Under the pieces are notes generated by a model. That model saw only the letters and a program-made list of their open reading frames with translations, did no database searches and had not been told where the DNA came from. From NCBI GenBank assembly GCA_017442085.1, contig JAFSAW010000092.1, positions 1-42,889 of the forward strand: DNA of 42,889 bases, given 5' to 3'. Of the stretch, positions 34,800 through 42,889 are shown one piece after another. Each line of letters opens with the position of its first letter. Position 1 is the first letter of the stretch. The stretch is from Oscillospiraceae bacterium. Lineage in GTDB: Bacteria > Bacillota > Clostridia > Oscillospirales > Ruminococcaceae. The position numbers were made by a program, and so were the translations under genes.

Positions 34800-36266
34800 A
34801 TGAGCAGATATAAAAAACTTACACTTTTGCATTCCAACGATATGCACGGGGATTTTACAGCAATGGACGTTGATAAAAACCTTGTGGGCGGCGTAAGTAT
34901 GCTGTCGGGATATATCGACAAGGTAAGACGTGAAGAAGCAAACACACTTTACTGTATTGCGGGGGATATGTTCCGCGGTTCTGTAATAGACAGTGAATTC
35001 AAAGGCTTAAGTACCATCGAAATTATGAACGCTATTGCACCTGACGTTGTTACACTTGGCAACCACGAAACAGACTATGGCATTGCACATCTGCTGTTTC
35101 TGGAAAAATGTGCAAAATTCCCTATCATAAACGCAAACCTGTTTATCAAATCCAACTATGCACGTCTCTTTAAACCACAGATTGTGCTGGAAGTTGGCGG
35201 CATGAAAATTCTGTTTATCGGCATTCTGACAGAAGAAGTTATGGCTCAGGCCAAGTCAGAGGCTGTTATCGGCTCCTTTGTTGACATCCACGAAGCAGCC
35301 CAGGAAGTTGGCAAAATCTGCAATGCTTATAATGCAACAGACATTGACCTTACAGTTCTCCTCACACATATCGGCTTTGAAGAGGACAAAAAACTGGCAG
35401 CGCAGCTGGACCCTGCATGGGGTGTTGATATCATTGTTGGCGGCCACAGCCACACATTTATCTAAGAACCTGCAGTTGTAAACGATATCCTCATCGTTCA
35501 GGCTGGTACAGGCACAGACCAGATTGGCCGTTTTGACCTGACAATAGATACATACAACAACAATGTGGAAAACTGGCAGTGGCAGGCAGTACCAATCAAC
35601 AGCGATACATGCCCTACAGACCCTGATATTGAAAAAATTCTTGGTGGTTACAAAGCCGAAACCGATAAAAAATACGGCAGAACAATCACACGTTTCCGCC
35701 GCAAGCTTACACATCCAAAACGCGAAATGGAAACTGAACTTGGCGGTCTTCTCTCCGACGCACTTGCCGAAAGCCTTGGTCTTGATGTAATGCTGCTTGG
35801 CTCCGGCAGTGTGCGCACACAGCAGATGGGTCCACTGGTTGTTTATCAGGACCTTGTTGAATGCTTCCCGTATGATGATGCAACCTATATGCTTACAGTA
35901 ACAGGCGGTCAGTTTAAGCGCATGATGCAGTTTATGCTGCGTGACGGCGTATGGAAAGGCGAACACTGCGAGTTCTATCAGCTTTCAAAACGTGTAAAAA
36001 TCGTATATGACATTCCAAACAGCAAAATACTGGAATTTAAATTTGATGACGCAGACCTTGATGATGACAGACTGCTGCGCATAGGTTTGCAGTACTTCCA
36101 TATCAGCAACTTTACAGATTTCTTCGGTGTTCCGTTTGCAGAAGTGGAAGCAATCAAAAAACCTACTGTTATAACCACATCTACAAGAGATGTTCTGGAA
36201 GAATATCTTGCAACACATCAGCATCTTGACCGTGAGATTGACGGCAGACTGACACTTATCAGATAA
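34800..36266 (+). pseudogene. UshA-like 5'-nucleotidase, copy 1, interrupted by one in-frame TAA
   Basis: The frame encodes a metallophosphatase/5'-nucleotidase collinear with copy 2 (36332) over all 488 positions, but codon 222 (35463-35465) is TAA where copy 2 has GAA; one G-to-T change explains it. Before the stop lie the metallophosphatase motifs HSNDMHGD (11-18), GDMFRG, GNHETD and GGHSHTF; after it the frame is fully open and conserved (ETELGGLLSDALAESLGLDV, GSGSVRTQQMG, FPYDDATYML). No signal peptide. The truncated 221-residue product would lose the C-terminal nucleotide-binding domain. Options are a recent nonsense mutation, an assembly error, or stop-codon readthrough. RBS AAAGGAGAAAG. 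Confidence 0.85.
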
Positions 36267-36331
36267 ATCAGATTTGAAATTTACACACGTAGAATAACTG
36301 CAGAATAATTCTGACAAAGGAGGTGGATTTT

Positions 36332-37798
36332 ATGGGCAGATACAAAAAGCTTACGCTTCTGCATTCCAATGATATGCACGGGGACTTTGTGGCAGAAAGC
36401 ACCGACGAAAACCTTGTGGGCGGTGTAAGCATGCTGTCGGGTTATGTTGACAGAGTAAGGCGGGAAGAAGCAAATACGCTTTACTGCATTGCGGGGGATA
36501 TGTTCCGCGGGTCTGTTATCGACAGTGAGTTCAAAGGTTTAAGCACTATCGATATTATGAACGTAATTGCCCCCGATGTTGTCACCCTCGGAAACCACGA
36601 AACCGATTATGGCATTGCACACCTGTTGTTTCTTGAAAAATGTGCAAAATTTCCGATTATCAATGCAAACCTGTACATAAAATCCAACTTTGCAAGGCTT
36701 TTCAAGCCACATATCGTGCTCAGCGTTGACGGCATGAAAATTCTGTTTATCGGCATTATCACCGAAAGTGTTATGAAATCAGCCAAAAATGATACTGCTG
36801 TGGGCAGCTTTGTGGATATTCACGAGGCTGCGGCGGAAATAGGCAGGATATGCAATGCATATAATGCAACAGATATTGACCTTACAGTATTACTGACACA
36901 CATAGGTTTTGAAGAAGACAAAGCCCTTGCAGCACAGCTGGATAAGGCCTGGGGTGTGGATATCATCATCGGCGGCCACAGCCACACATTTATCGAAGAA
37001 CCTGCAGTAGTAAATGATATCCTTATTGTTCAGGCGGGCACAGGCACCGACCTTATAGGCCGTTTTGACATTGTGGTGGATACAGTCGAAAACAATATAG
37101 AAAGCTGGCAGTGGCAGACAATACCGATTGACAGCGGCACCTGTCCAAAAGATGAGGACATCGAAAAAATTCTCGGTGCATACAAACAGCAGACCGATGC
37201 AAAGTACAACCGCATTATAACCCGTCTTGCCCGCAGGCTTACCCACCCGTCTAGAACACAGGAAACAGAGCTTGGCGGCCTGTTTGCAGATATTCTGGCA
37301 CAAAGTCTTGGTCTTGATATTATGCTGGTGGGCAGCGGCAGCATACGCACCGACGGTATGGGTTCGCTGGTTATGTATAAAGACCTTGTGGAAACTTTCC
37401 CTTATGACAGCCCTGTATATATGCTAAAAATCAGCGGTGCACAGCTTAAGCAGATGCTTTTGTATATGCTGCGTGACGAGGTATGGCAGGGGGTACACAG
37501 CAGTTTTTTACAGCTTTCGGGCAGACTTAAAGTGGTTTATGACATATCACACAGCAAAATGACAGCCTTTGAATTTGACGGACAGCCGATAAAGGACGAA
37601 ATGATGTTTGCAGTTGGAGTGCAGCAGTATCAGTACAACAATTTTGAACGTACATTTGGCACAGACATAGCATTGGTTGAAAAAAACGGCAAAGCCCGTG
37701 TGGTTGCAACATCTATAACAGATGTGCTGGAAGAATACCTTGCAAACCATCAGCATATCAGCCATCACACAGACGGCAGACTGACACTTATAAAATAA
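36332..37798 (+). CDS. UshA-like bifunctional metallophosphatase/5'-nucleotidase, copy 2
   Basis: A 488-residue enzyme of the 5'-nucleotidase/2',3'-cyclic phosphodiesterase family. The N-terminal dimetal domain has HSNDMHGDF (11-19), GDMFRGS, GNHETDYG, LLTHIGFEED and GGHSHTF; the C-terminal domain has TELGGLFADILAQSLGLDI and GSGSIRTDGMG, the family GGG/GSGxxR region. It would hydrolyse phosphates from nucleotides or related esters. Unusually for UshA relatives there is no signal peptide, so it is predicted cytoplasmic, as in B. subtilis YunD. ATG 36332 was chosen over GTG 36323, which overlaps the AAAGGAGGT site. It is 65 bp behind copy 1, a tandem duplication. Confidence 0.92.
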   Translation: MGRYKKLTLLHSNDMHGDFVAESTDENLVGGVSMLSGYVDRVRREEANTLYCIAGDMFRGSVIDSEFKGLSTIDIMNVIAPDVVTLGNHETDYGIAHLLFLEKCAKFPIINANLYIKSNFARLFKPHIVLSVDGMKILFIGIITESVMKSAKNDTAVGSFVDIHEAAAEIGRICNAYNATDIDLTVLLTHIGFEEDKALAAQLDKAWGVDIIIGGHSHTFIEEPAVVNDILIVQAGTGTDLIGRFDIVVDTVENNIESWQWQTIPIDSGTCPKDEDIEKILGAYKQQTDAKYNRIITRLARRLTHPSRTQETELGGLFADILAQSLGLDIMLVGSGSIRTDGMGSLVMYKDLVETFPYDSPVYMLKISGAQLKQMLLYMLRDEVWQGVHSSFLQLSGRLKVVYDISHSKMTAFEFDGQPIKDEMMFAVGVQQYQYNNFERTFGTDIALVEKNGKARVVATSITDVLEEYLANHQHISHHTDGRLTLIK

Positions 37799-37839
37799 AA
37801 CATATACATTATTATTTCTCAATATGAAAGGAGATTACT

Positions 37840-39246
37840 ATGGGACTTATCAAAGCAGCATTCGGCGCAGCAGGCGGCGTACTGGCTGACCAGTGGAAAG
37901 ACTATTTTTATTGCGATTCTATGGCAGCAGATGTACTTATGACAAAAGGACATAAAAGAAATTCCGGCAGAAGCAGCAACACAAAAGGCAGCGACAACAT
38001 TATCTCCAACGGCTCGGTAATCAATATCAACGAAGGTCAGTGTATGATTATTGTTGAAAGCGGCAAAATTGTTGACCTCTGTGCAGAACCGGGCGAATTC
38101 ACATATGACACATCTACAGAGCCTTCACTTTTCCAGGGTGACCTTAAAGGCAATATTTCCGAAGTATTTGCACAGATGGGTAAACGTTTCACCTTTGGCG
38201 GCGAAGCACCAAAAGACCAGCGTATTTATTTCTTCAATACAAAGGAAATTATGGGTAATAAATACGGCACACCAAACCCAGTACCGTTCAGGGTTGTTGA
38301 CCAGAGAGCAGGTATCGACATTGATATCGGTCTTAGATGTTTTGGTGAATATACATTCAAGGTTATCAATCCAATGATTCTTTACAAAAATGTTGCAGGC
38401 AATGTTGAAGAAGATTTTACACGTCAGCAGCTTGAAAGCCAGATGAGAAGCGAACTTCTTACAGCTTTACAGCCTGCATTTGCAAGAATTTCTGCAATGG
38501 GCATCAGATACTCTGCAGTACCTGGCCACACAAAAGAACTTGCTGACATTCTGCGTGAAGAACTTCTTCCTACATGGGGCGACAGAATGGGTATCGAAAT
38601 CCAGAAAATCGGTATGAGCTCTATCAAGGCAAGCGAAGAAGACGAAGCAATGCTCAAGGATATGCAGCGTGCAGCAGCATACACAGACCCTAATCTTGCA
38701 ATGGCATACACAGTTGCAAGCCGCGGCAAAGCAATGCAGGATGCAGCAAACAATGCGGCAGGTGCAGCAACAGGCTTTATGGGTCTTGGCATGATGAATG
38801 GCATGGGTAACGATGGCACAATGCAGACCCTTTACCAGATGCAGCAGCAACAGCAGGCACAGCAACAGCAGCTGGCACAGCAGCAGATGGTTCAGCAGAC
38901 ACCGGCACAGCAGAATGTTATAAATCCTGCACATCAGGCAGCTGTACAGAACGGCCCTGGTATGACACCTCCACCGCAAAATGGCTGGACCTGTGCCTGC
39001 GGCGCACAGAACACAGGCAAATTCTGTGCTGAATGCGGCAGCCCAAAACCTGCAGAAGAAGGCTGGACATGTGCATGCGGCGCAGTAAACAAAGGCAAGT
39101 TCTGCCCTGAATGCGGTGCAAAAAAACCTGCAGGTGTTCCGGTATACAAATGCGACAAATGCGGCTGGGAACCAGAAAAAGGCGTGACACCACCAAAATT
39201 CTGCCCTGAATGCGGTGACAGATTTGATGACGGTGACATTGTATAA
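37840..39246 (+). CDS. SPFH/Band-7 protein with C-terminal zinc ribbons (YdjI-like)
   Basis: A 468-residue cytoplasmic protein. Residues 45-285 form an SPFH domain of the YdjI type (INEGQCMIIVESGKIVDLC, then EPGEFTYDTSTEPSLFQGDL and LPTWGDRMGIEIQKIGMSS). Residues about 335-365 are Gln/Ala rich (QQQQQAQQQQLAQQQ). The tail carries zinc ribbons: CACGAQNTGKFCAECG (near 385), CACGAVNKGKFCPECG (near 411) and CDKCGW...CPECGD (near 437-460). In B. subtilis YdjI helps bring the PspA-type stress protein to the membrane; here YdjG- and TPM-like genes follow but no PspA gene is in view. RBS AAAGGAG. Confidence 0.92.
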   Translation: MGLIKAAFGAAGGVLADQWKDYFYCDSMAADVLMTKGHKRNSGRSSNTKGSDNIISNGSVININEGQCMIIVESGKIVDLCAEPGEFTYDTSTEPSLFQGDLKGNISEVFAQMGKRFTFGGEAPKDQRIYFFNTKEIMGNKYGTPNPVPFRVVDQRAGIDIDIGLRCFGEYTFKVINPMILYKNVAGNVEEDFTRQQLESQMRSELLTALQPAFARISAMGIRYSAVPGHTKELADILREELLPTWGDRMGIEIQKIGMSSIKASEEDEAMLKDMQRAAAYTDPNLAMAYTVASRGKAMQDAANNAAGAATGFMGLGMMNGMGNDGTMQTLYQMQQQQQAQQQQLAQQQMVQQTPAQQNVINPAHQAAVQNGPGMTPPPQNGWTCACGAQNTGKFCAECGSPKPAEEGWTCACGAVNKGKFCPECGAKKPAGVPVYKCDKCGWEPEKGVTPPKFCPECGDRFDDGDIV

Positions 39247-39294
39247 ACATCGGCAATACATTTAAATCCCACTATAAAATATACATCCTACTTA

Positions 39295-39320
39295 CTGCCG
39301 CACACAGCAAAGTGCGGCAG
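39295..39320 (+). other. GC-rich hairpin between the SPFH and DUF4428 genes
   Basis: CTGCCGCAC (39295-39303) pairs perfectly with GTGCGGCAG (39312-39320) around an eight-base loop. No T-run follows, so it is more likely an mRNA-stabilising or processing element than a terminator. The gap is 111 bp. Confidence 0.55.
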
Positions 39321-39357
39321 CATATGCAGGACAGCACATCTTGACAGGAGGTTCACT

Positions 39358-40134
39358 ATGGGACTTTTTGATAAAATTTTTGAAAAGAAAATATGCTCTA
39401 TCTGTGGCGGCGAAATCGGTCTTTTGGGCAACAGGAAGCTGGAAGACGGCAACTGCTGCAAAACCTGTGCTGCAAAGCTTTCACCATTTTTCAGTGACAG
39501 ACGCTCCAGTACAGTGGAAGAAATAAAACAGCAGCTGGAATACCGCGAAGCAAACAAAGCCGAAGTTGCAAAATTCAACACAACCCGTGTTATCGGCGGT
39601 GACAGCACAAAAATTTACATTGACGAAAATGCACGCAGATTTATGGTTACATCTGCAAGAAACCTGGCTGATGCAAACCCTGATGTTATCGATTTTGCAA
39701 TGGTAACAGGCTGCGAAACAGATATCAGCGAAGACCGCGAAGAAGAAAAACGCAAGGACAAAGACGGCAACTATGTAAGTTATATGCCGCCGCGTTTCTC
39801 CTGTAGCTATGACTTTGAATTTACGATTTTCGTAAATCATCCTTATTTCAGCGAAATTAATTTCCGCCTCAATTCTTCTTCCGTTCAGACAACACCTGAA
39901 GGCGGTGTGCCGGCAGTGCGTATTCCTGACCCAAGAGACAACTACGAATACAGAGAATACGAACAGATGGGCAACGAAATCAAGGCTATTCTCACACAGG
40001 CACGTCAGGATGCAAGGGACGAAATTGCTGCAGCAAATGCACCAAAAACTGCTGCAACCTGCCCATACTGCGGTGCAACAACAATTCCTGATGCAAACGG
40101 CTGCTGCGAATTCTGCGGCGGTGCTATGGGTTAA
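39358..40134 (+). CDS. DUF4428 zinc-finger protein
   Basis: A 258-residue protein. The N-terminal zinc finger CSICGGEIGLLGNRKLEDGN with a second CKTCAAKLSPFF (residues 13-48) is typical of DUF4428. A central domain (about 70-210) has no recognised family (TSARNLADANPDVIDFAMV, then FEFTIFVNHPYFSEINFRL). A second zinc ribbon closes it, CPYCGATTIPDANGCCEFCG. Such proteins often neighbour SPFH/zinc-ribbon genes in Clostridia. AGGAGG sets the start. It probably belongs to the same membrane-stress complex (inference). Confidence 0.85.
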   Translation: MGLFDKIFEKKICSICGGEIGLLGNRKLEDGNCCKTCAAKLSPFFSDRRSSTVEEIKQQLEYREANKAEVAKFNTTRVIGGDSTKIYIDENARRFMVTSARNLADANPDVIDFAMVTGCETDISEDREEEKRKDKDGNYVSYMPPRFSCSYDFEFTIFVNHPYFSEINFRLNSSSVQTTPEGGVPAVRIPDPRDNYEYREYEQMGNEIKAILTQARQDARDEIAAANAPKTAATCPYCGATTIPDANGCCEFCGGAMG

Positions 40135-40156
40135 TCACAGAAAGGTGTGATTTTTA

Positions 40157-40930
40157 ATGAAGAGAAACAATAAGATAATATGTCTTTTTCTTGCTGCAGT
40201 GCTGATGTTCAGCTTTACTGCCTGCGGCGGCACTGCGGAACAGCCACCACAGCCTGATGAACAGGTTCAGCAGAATACAGAAGCTCCTGCAGAACCCGAA
40301 ACTACACCTGCAGAAGCCGGAACACCGTCTGCAGAGACAGAAAAGGACGAAGAAACACAGCCTGCAGAAAACGAAGCTCCTGCAGTTTCAGAAAGCACTT
40401 TTGATGCACAGAATGCAGTTGTTATCGAAGAAGTGTCTGGCGGTGTAAAATATGTCTTCAATGTTATGCCGCAGAACGAAAAGGATATGCAGGCACTGGT
40501 TGATCAATTTGGCCTTTCCGACAGACACAACACAACAGCTTTCTTTATGGCTGCATATGTAAGATATGCCGAAGATGCAGATGACGGCCTGGCAATGATA
40601 GACGTGGTAAAAGGTCCTCAGCCCCTCAGCGACAGCGAAAAGGCCTTTATAAAAGAACGTCTTGCGGATAAAAAATATCTGCCTAAATCCTATTTTGAAG
40701 GTGCAACACCTGAAAACAATTACCAGCCGGACAGTCCGTGGACAATTGTTGTTTCCGACGAAGCTGTAAGTGCTCCTGAAGGATACAGCTACACAACAGT
40801 GTCCAGCGGCGGTGCAGACAGCCCAAGAAGAGTATGTCTGCGCATAAAAGGTGACAGCCACTATCTCTGGGAGTACAACGGAGTACTGCTGGGCATACGT
40901 CTTCCTGCAGAAGAAGACCCGTGGTTATAA
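40157..40930 (+). CDS. DUF6935-like lipoprotein
   Basis: A 257-residue lipoprotein (lipobox cysteine in FTACGGTA), followed by a linker of about 65 residues rich in Glu, Pro, Ala and Thr and then a domain paralogous to the protein at 26726: SYFEGATPENNYQPD, PWTIVVSDEAV, SGGADSPRRVCLR and a terminal YLWEYNGVLLGIR...DPW. I link this to DUF6935 without verification. The domain is outside the cell here. The start is behind AAAGGTG. A terminator follows, so it may be expressed more strongly than later genes. Confidence 0.8.
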   Translation: MKRNNKIICLFLAAVLMFSFTACGGTAEQPPQPDEQVQQNTEAPAEPETTPAEAGTPSAETEKDEETQPAENEAPAVSESTFDAQNAVVIEEVSGGVKYVFNVMPQNEKDMQALVDQFGLSDRHNTTAFFMAAYVRYAEDADDGLAMIDVVKGPQPLSDSEKAFIKERLADKKYLPKSYFEGATPENNYQPDSPWTIVVSDEAVSAPEGYSYTTVSSGGADSPRRVCLRIKGDSHYLWEYNGVLLGIRLPAEEDPWL

Positions 40931-40933
40931 AAC

Positions 40934-40960
40934 AAAAAGGGGGCATATGCTCCCTTTTTC
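40934..40960 (+). terminator. Terminator after the DUF6935-like lipoprotein
   Basis: An 11-bp stem (40934-40944 with 40949-40959) with a four-base loop includes a TTTTT tract in the 3' arm. The YdjG-like gene follows 60 bp later, so some readthrough is expected if the run is one operon. Confidence 0.7.
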
Positions 40961-41000
40961 TGATAAAAAACAAAATTTATATATAAAGGAGGCTGATTGA

Positions 41001-42122
41001 ATGGCAACACAGGTAACCAACTATCAGTGCCCGGCATGTACAGGTCCTCTGCATTTTGTGGGTGAAAGCGGCCTGCTGGAATGCGATTACTGCCAGAGTC
41101 GCTATGCAGTGGAGGAGATTGACAAGGAATATGCTGCTAAAAATGAAAAAGCAGAGCAGAATTTTGAAAAAGCACAGCAACAGGCAGAAAAAGAACAGTC
41201 CTGGTGGGATATGTCAGGTCTCAGCGACCAGTGGGGTGCTGACGGTGCAAAGATGAAGGCCTACAGCTGCCCGTCCTGTGCTGCAGAGATAATCTGCGAC
41301 GAGACCACTGCGGCAACAAGCTGTCCTTACTGTGGAAATCCGTCAATTGTACCGGGACAGTTTGGCGGCGATTTAAAACCTGATTATGTTATCCCGTTTA
41401 AACTCAGTCACGAAGACGCAAAAAAAGCGCTTAAAGATTACTATAAAGGCAAAAGATTTCTGCCAAAGGAATTTACTGCCAAAAATAAAATCAGCGAACT
41501 CAAAGGCGTTTATGTTCCGTTCTGGCTGTTCAGCTGTAAAGCTGACGTAGATGTGCAATTTGATGCCACCCAGGTGACAACCCACAGGGAAGGCAATTAC
41601 AACGTGACAACAACAGCTCATTACGATGTGCGCCGCAGCGGCACAGTGCCTTTTGAAAATATCCCGGTTGACGCATCAAAGAATATGCCTGATACACATA
41701 TGGATGCTGTTGAACCGTTTGATTACTCTCAGCTTAAACCGTTCTCAATGTCATATCTGCCGGGATATCTTGCAGAAAGATACGGACAGAGTGCTGAAGA
41801 AAGCATTGAACGCGCCGAAACACGTGCAGTTAATACTGCTGTTGAACAGATGTACGAAGATGCCAGCATCAGCTTTTCCGGCTGTGTGGTAAAAAACAAA
41901 AACGTTCAGCTTGAACGCGGCAAGGTAAGCTATGCATTGTTGCCTGTATATATGCTGACAACAAAATACAACAACCAGAACTACATATTTGCCATGAACG
42001 GCCAGACCGGCAAGTTTGTGGGCAATCTGCCTGTAAGCAAAAGCAAATACTGGACATATTTCTTCGGCATAGCTGCATCGGTAACAGCGGTACTCGGTAC
42101 AGCAATTATGCTGTTCTTGTAA
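41001..42122 (+). CDS. YdjG-like double zinc-ribbon membrane protein
   Basis: A 373-residue protein. Zinc ribbon 1: CPACTG ... CDYCQSRY (residues 10-33); a charged coiled-coil-like stretch (EQNFEKAQQQAEKEQSW); zinc ribbon 2: CPSCAAEI ... CPYCGNPS (about 92-115); then a conserved domain (KPDYVIPFKLSHEDAKKAL, LKGVYVPFWLFSCKADVDV) and one C-terminal membrane span (about 350-373). This architecture matches B. subtilis YdjG, part of the PspA-associated YdjGHI complex. AAAGGAGG sets the start, and the TPM gene follows after 14 bp behind its own AAAGGAGG. Confidence 0.9.
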   Translation: MATQVTNYQCPACTGPLHFVGESGLLECDYCQSRYAVEEIDKEYAAKNEKAEQNFEKAQQQAEKEQSWWDMSGLSDQWGADGAKMKAYSCPSCAAEIICDETTAATSCPYCGNPSIVPGQFGGDLKPDYVIPFKLSHEDAKKALKDYYKGKRFLPKEFTAKNKISELKGVYVPFWLFSCKADVDVQFDATQVTTHREGNYNVTTTAHYDVRRSGTVPFENIPVDASKNMPDTHMDAVEPFDYSQLKPFSMSYLPGYLAERYGQSAEESIERAETRAVNTAVEQMYEDASISFSGCVVKNKNVQLERGKVSYALLPVYMLTTKYNNQNYIFAMNGQTGKFVGNLPVSKSKYWTYFFGIAASVTAVLGTAIMLFL

Positions 42123-42136
42123 AGGAGGCGCAGATT

Positions 42137-42889
42137 ATGAAAAACAGACTTTTTAAAATTTCCGCGCTCGTCCTTATACTCTCACTTGTTTTCAGCCTTG
42201 GCGTTTTTGCCGAAAGCACAAAGCAGTATGTTTATGACCCAGTTTATTTGCTGACAGACAGCGAATATGCCGAACTCAATACAAAAGCGGCAGAAATCAG
42301 CGAAAAATACGGATGTGCGGTGCATTTTGTTGTCACAGATGACCCATCCGTAAACTATGACAATATCCAGATTTATTCTGAAGATATGTATCTTGAATCT
42401 CCGGCCCTTGGTTACGGCGACGGAAAGGACGGCGTAATGCTTGTGCTTGGCACATATGACCGCTGCTACTGGTTGCTTGCCTATGGAGACAAAGGCAACT
42501 ATGCCTTTACCGATTACGGCAAAGACTGGATGAGTGAGCATTTTGTTGGCAAATTCGGCGATGACGACTGGTACGGCGGTTTCAAAGTGTTTATCGAAGA
42601 TTGCGATTACATCCTTGGAGAAGCTGAAAAAGGAAAACCTGTTGATATCTATTACGATGAATCAGATATAGGTGTGGAAGGCTACGGCGTTGCACTTATT
42701 GCAGGCATCATCATCGCATTTATAGTATGCAGCATCTTCAAATCTCAGATGAAGACAGCCAATATAGCAACAAATGCAAAAGGCTATTTTAACAGAAACG
42801 CTGTGGAAATCACAAACAGATATAACCGCCTGCTGCATACAACAGTGACAAGAACAGAGATAAGTGATGATAATGACAGTTCCACTTCC
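42137..42889 (+). CDS. TPM-domain (YdjH-like) membrane protein, 3' end cut by the window
   Basis: 251 codons are visible, open to the window edge. A signal peptide (KISALVLILSLVFSLGVFA) is followed by a TPM domain outside the membrane (VYDPVYLLTDSEYAELNTKA, KYGCAVHFVVTDD, GDGKDGVMLVLG) and a membrane span near residues 190-210 (YGVALIAGIIIAFIVCSIF). After it comes NAKGYFNRNAVEITNRYNRL, typical of the YdjH-like subfamily. It completes the YdjI/YdjG/YdjH set with the SPFH and zinc-ribbon proteins. ATG 42137 is behind AAAGGAGG. Confidence 0.9.
   Translation, partial: MKNRLFKISALVLILSLVFSLGVFAESTKQYVYDPVYLLTDSEYAELNTKAAEISEKYGCAVHFVVTDDPSVNYDNIQIYSEDMYLESPALGYGDGKDGVMLVLGTYDRCYWLLAYGDKGNYAFTDYGKDWMSEHFVGKFGDDDWYGGFKVFIEDCDYILGEAEKGKPVDIYYDESDIGVEGYGVALIAGIIIAFIVCSIFKSQMKTANIATNAKGYFNRNAVEITNRYNRLLHTTVTRTEISDDNDSSTS

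Noticed and set aside
35565..36266. Independent gene starting at the in-frame GTG 35565 after the premature stop
   Set aside because: No ribosome site precedes it and it starts mid-domain; it is better read as the 3' part of the interrupted nucleotidase gene.
38842..38925. CAG/CAA-rich stretch as a simple-sequence repeat or contingency locus
   Set aside because: It encodes a Gln/Ala linker in mixed CAG, CAA and GCA codons with irregular order, so it is not a pure slippage-prone repeat.
34746..42889. A PspA/LiaH gene expected with YdjI/YdjG/YdjH-like partners
   Set aside because: No protein in the visible run has the long coiled-coil PspA pattern; it may lie beyond the right edge or elsewhere.

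Overview
The window looks like a chromosome segment of an anaerobic, probably gut-associated Clostridia species (Bacillota). This rests on the AT-rich intergenic DNA with TTGACA/TATAAT-type promoters, strong GGAGG ribosome sites, many short lipoproteins, FMN and SAM-I riboswitches, an Opp-type peptide operon, and a gene repertoire (Gx transporter, FMN-binding lipoprotein, DUF4358, DHHW, SPFH plus zinc ribbon, TPM) typical of that class. The genus cannot be fixed from sequence alone. No tRNA, rRNA, CRISPR array, phage or insertion sequence was seen.

Layout. 1-1450: tail of an unknown gene, then a MinD-like ATPase coupled to a methylglyoxal-synthase-like protein that has lost its catalytic residues. 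1495-10363: a LysR regulator divergent from an oligopeptide uptake operon (SBP, two permeases, two ATPases) ending in an aminopeptidase P. A terminator hairpin after the SBP gene probably sets a high SBP to permease ratio. 10555-16445: a small anchored protein, a large inverted-repeat element, a MATE exporter, a DUF4358/MBOAT/DHHW cassette for surface polymer acylation, and an FMN-binding lipoprotein. 16788-23980: a Gx transporter gene running straight into groESL, then DegV, an MscS channel, an FMN-riboswitch-controlled RibU riboflavin transporter and a SAM-I-riboswitch-controlled metK.

24106-32855 is a tightly packed minus-strand run of nine genes (transglutaminase-like and other lipoproteins, a nucleoside hydrolase, a DUF6935-like protein, a pair of paralogous membrane-anchored proteins, a metallo-beta-lactamase-fold lipoprotein with lost metal ligands, a second MscS channel, and a membrane-anchored protein with about ten CxxC repeats). 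33051-34166 encodes a multi-spanning membrane regulator with a LuxR-type DNA-binding tail. 34389 to the right edge is a plus-strand run: a small zinc-ribbon protein, two tandem cytosolic UshA-like 5'-nucleotidases (the first interrupted by one in-frame TAA), an SPFH protein with zinc ribbons, a DUF4428 protein, a second DUF6935-like lipoprotein, a YdjG-like zinc-ribbon membrane protein and a TPM-domain protein that runs off the end.

The most interesting inference is that the regulator and the two flanking gene runs form one envelope-stress system. It resembles the Bacillus YdjGHI (PspA-partner) set but has no PspA in view. Both leading promoters carry arrays of ACCC boxes spaced about 10-12 or 22 bp apart in the same orientation relative to the downstream gene, and both runs carry a DUF6935-like gene. 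This is a hypothesis from gene order and visible motifs; no experiment or search was done.
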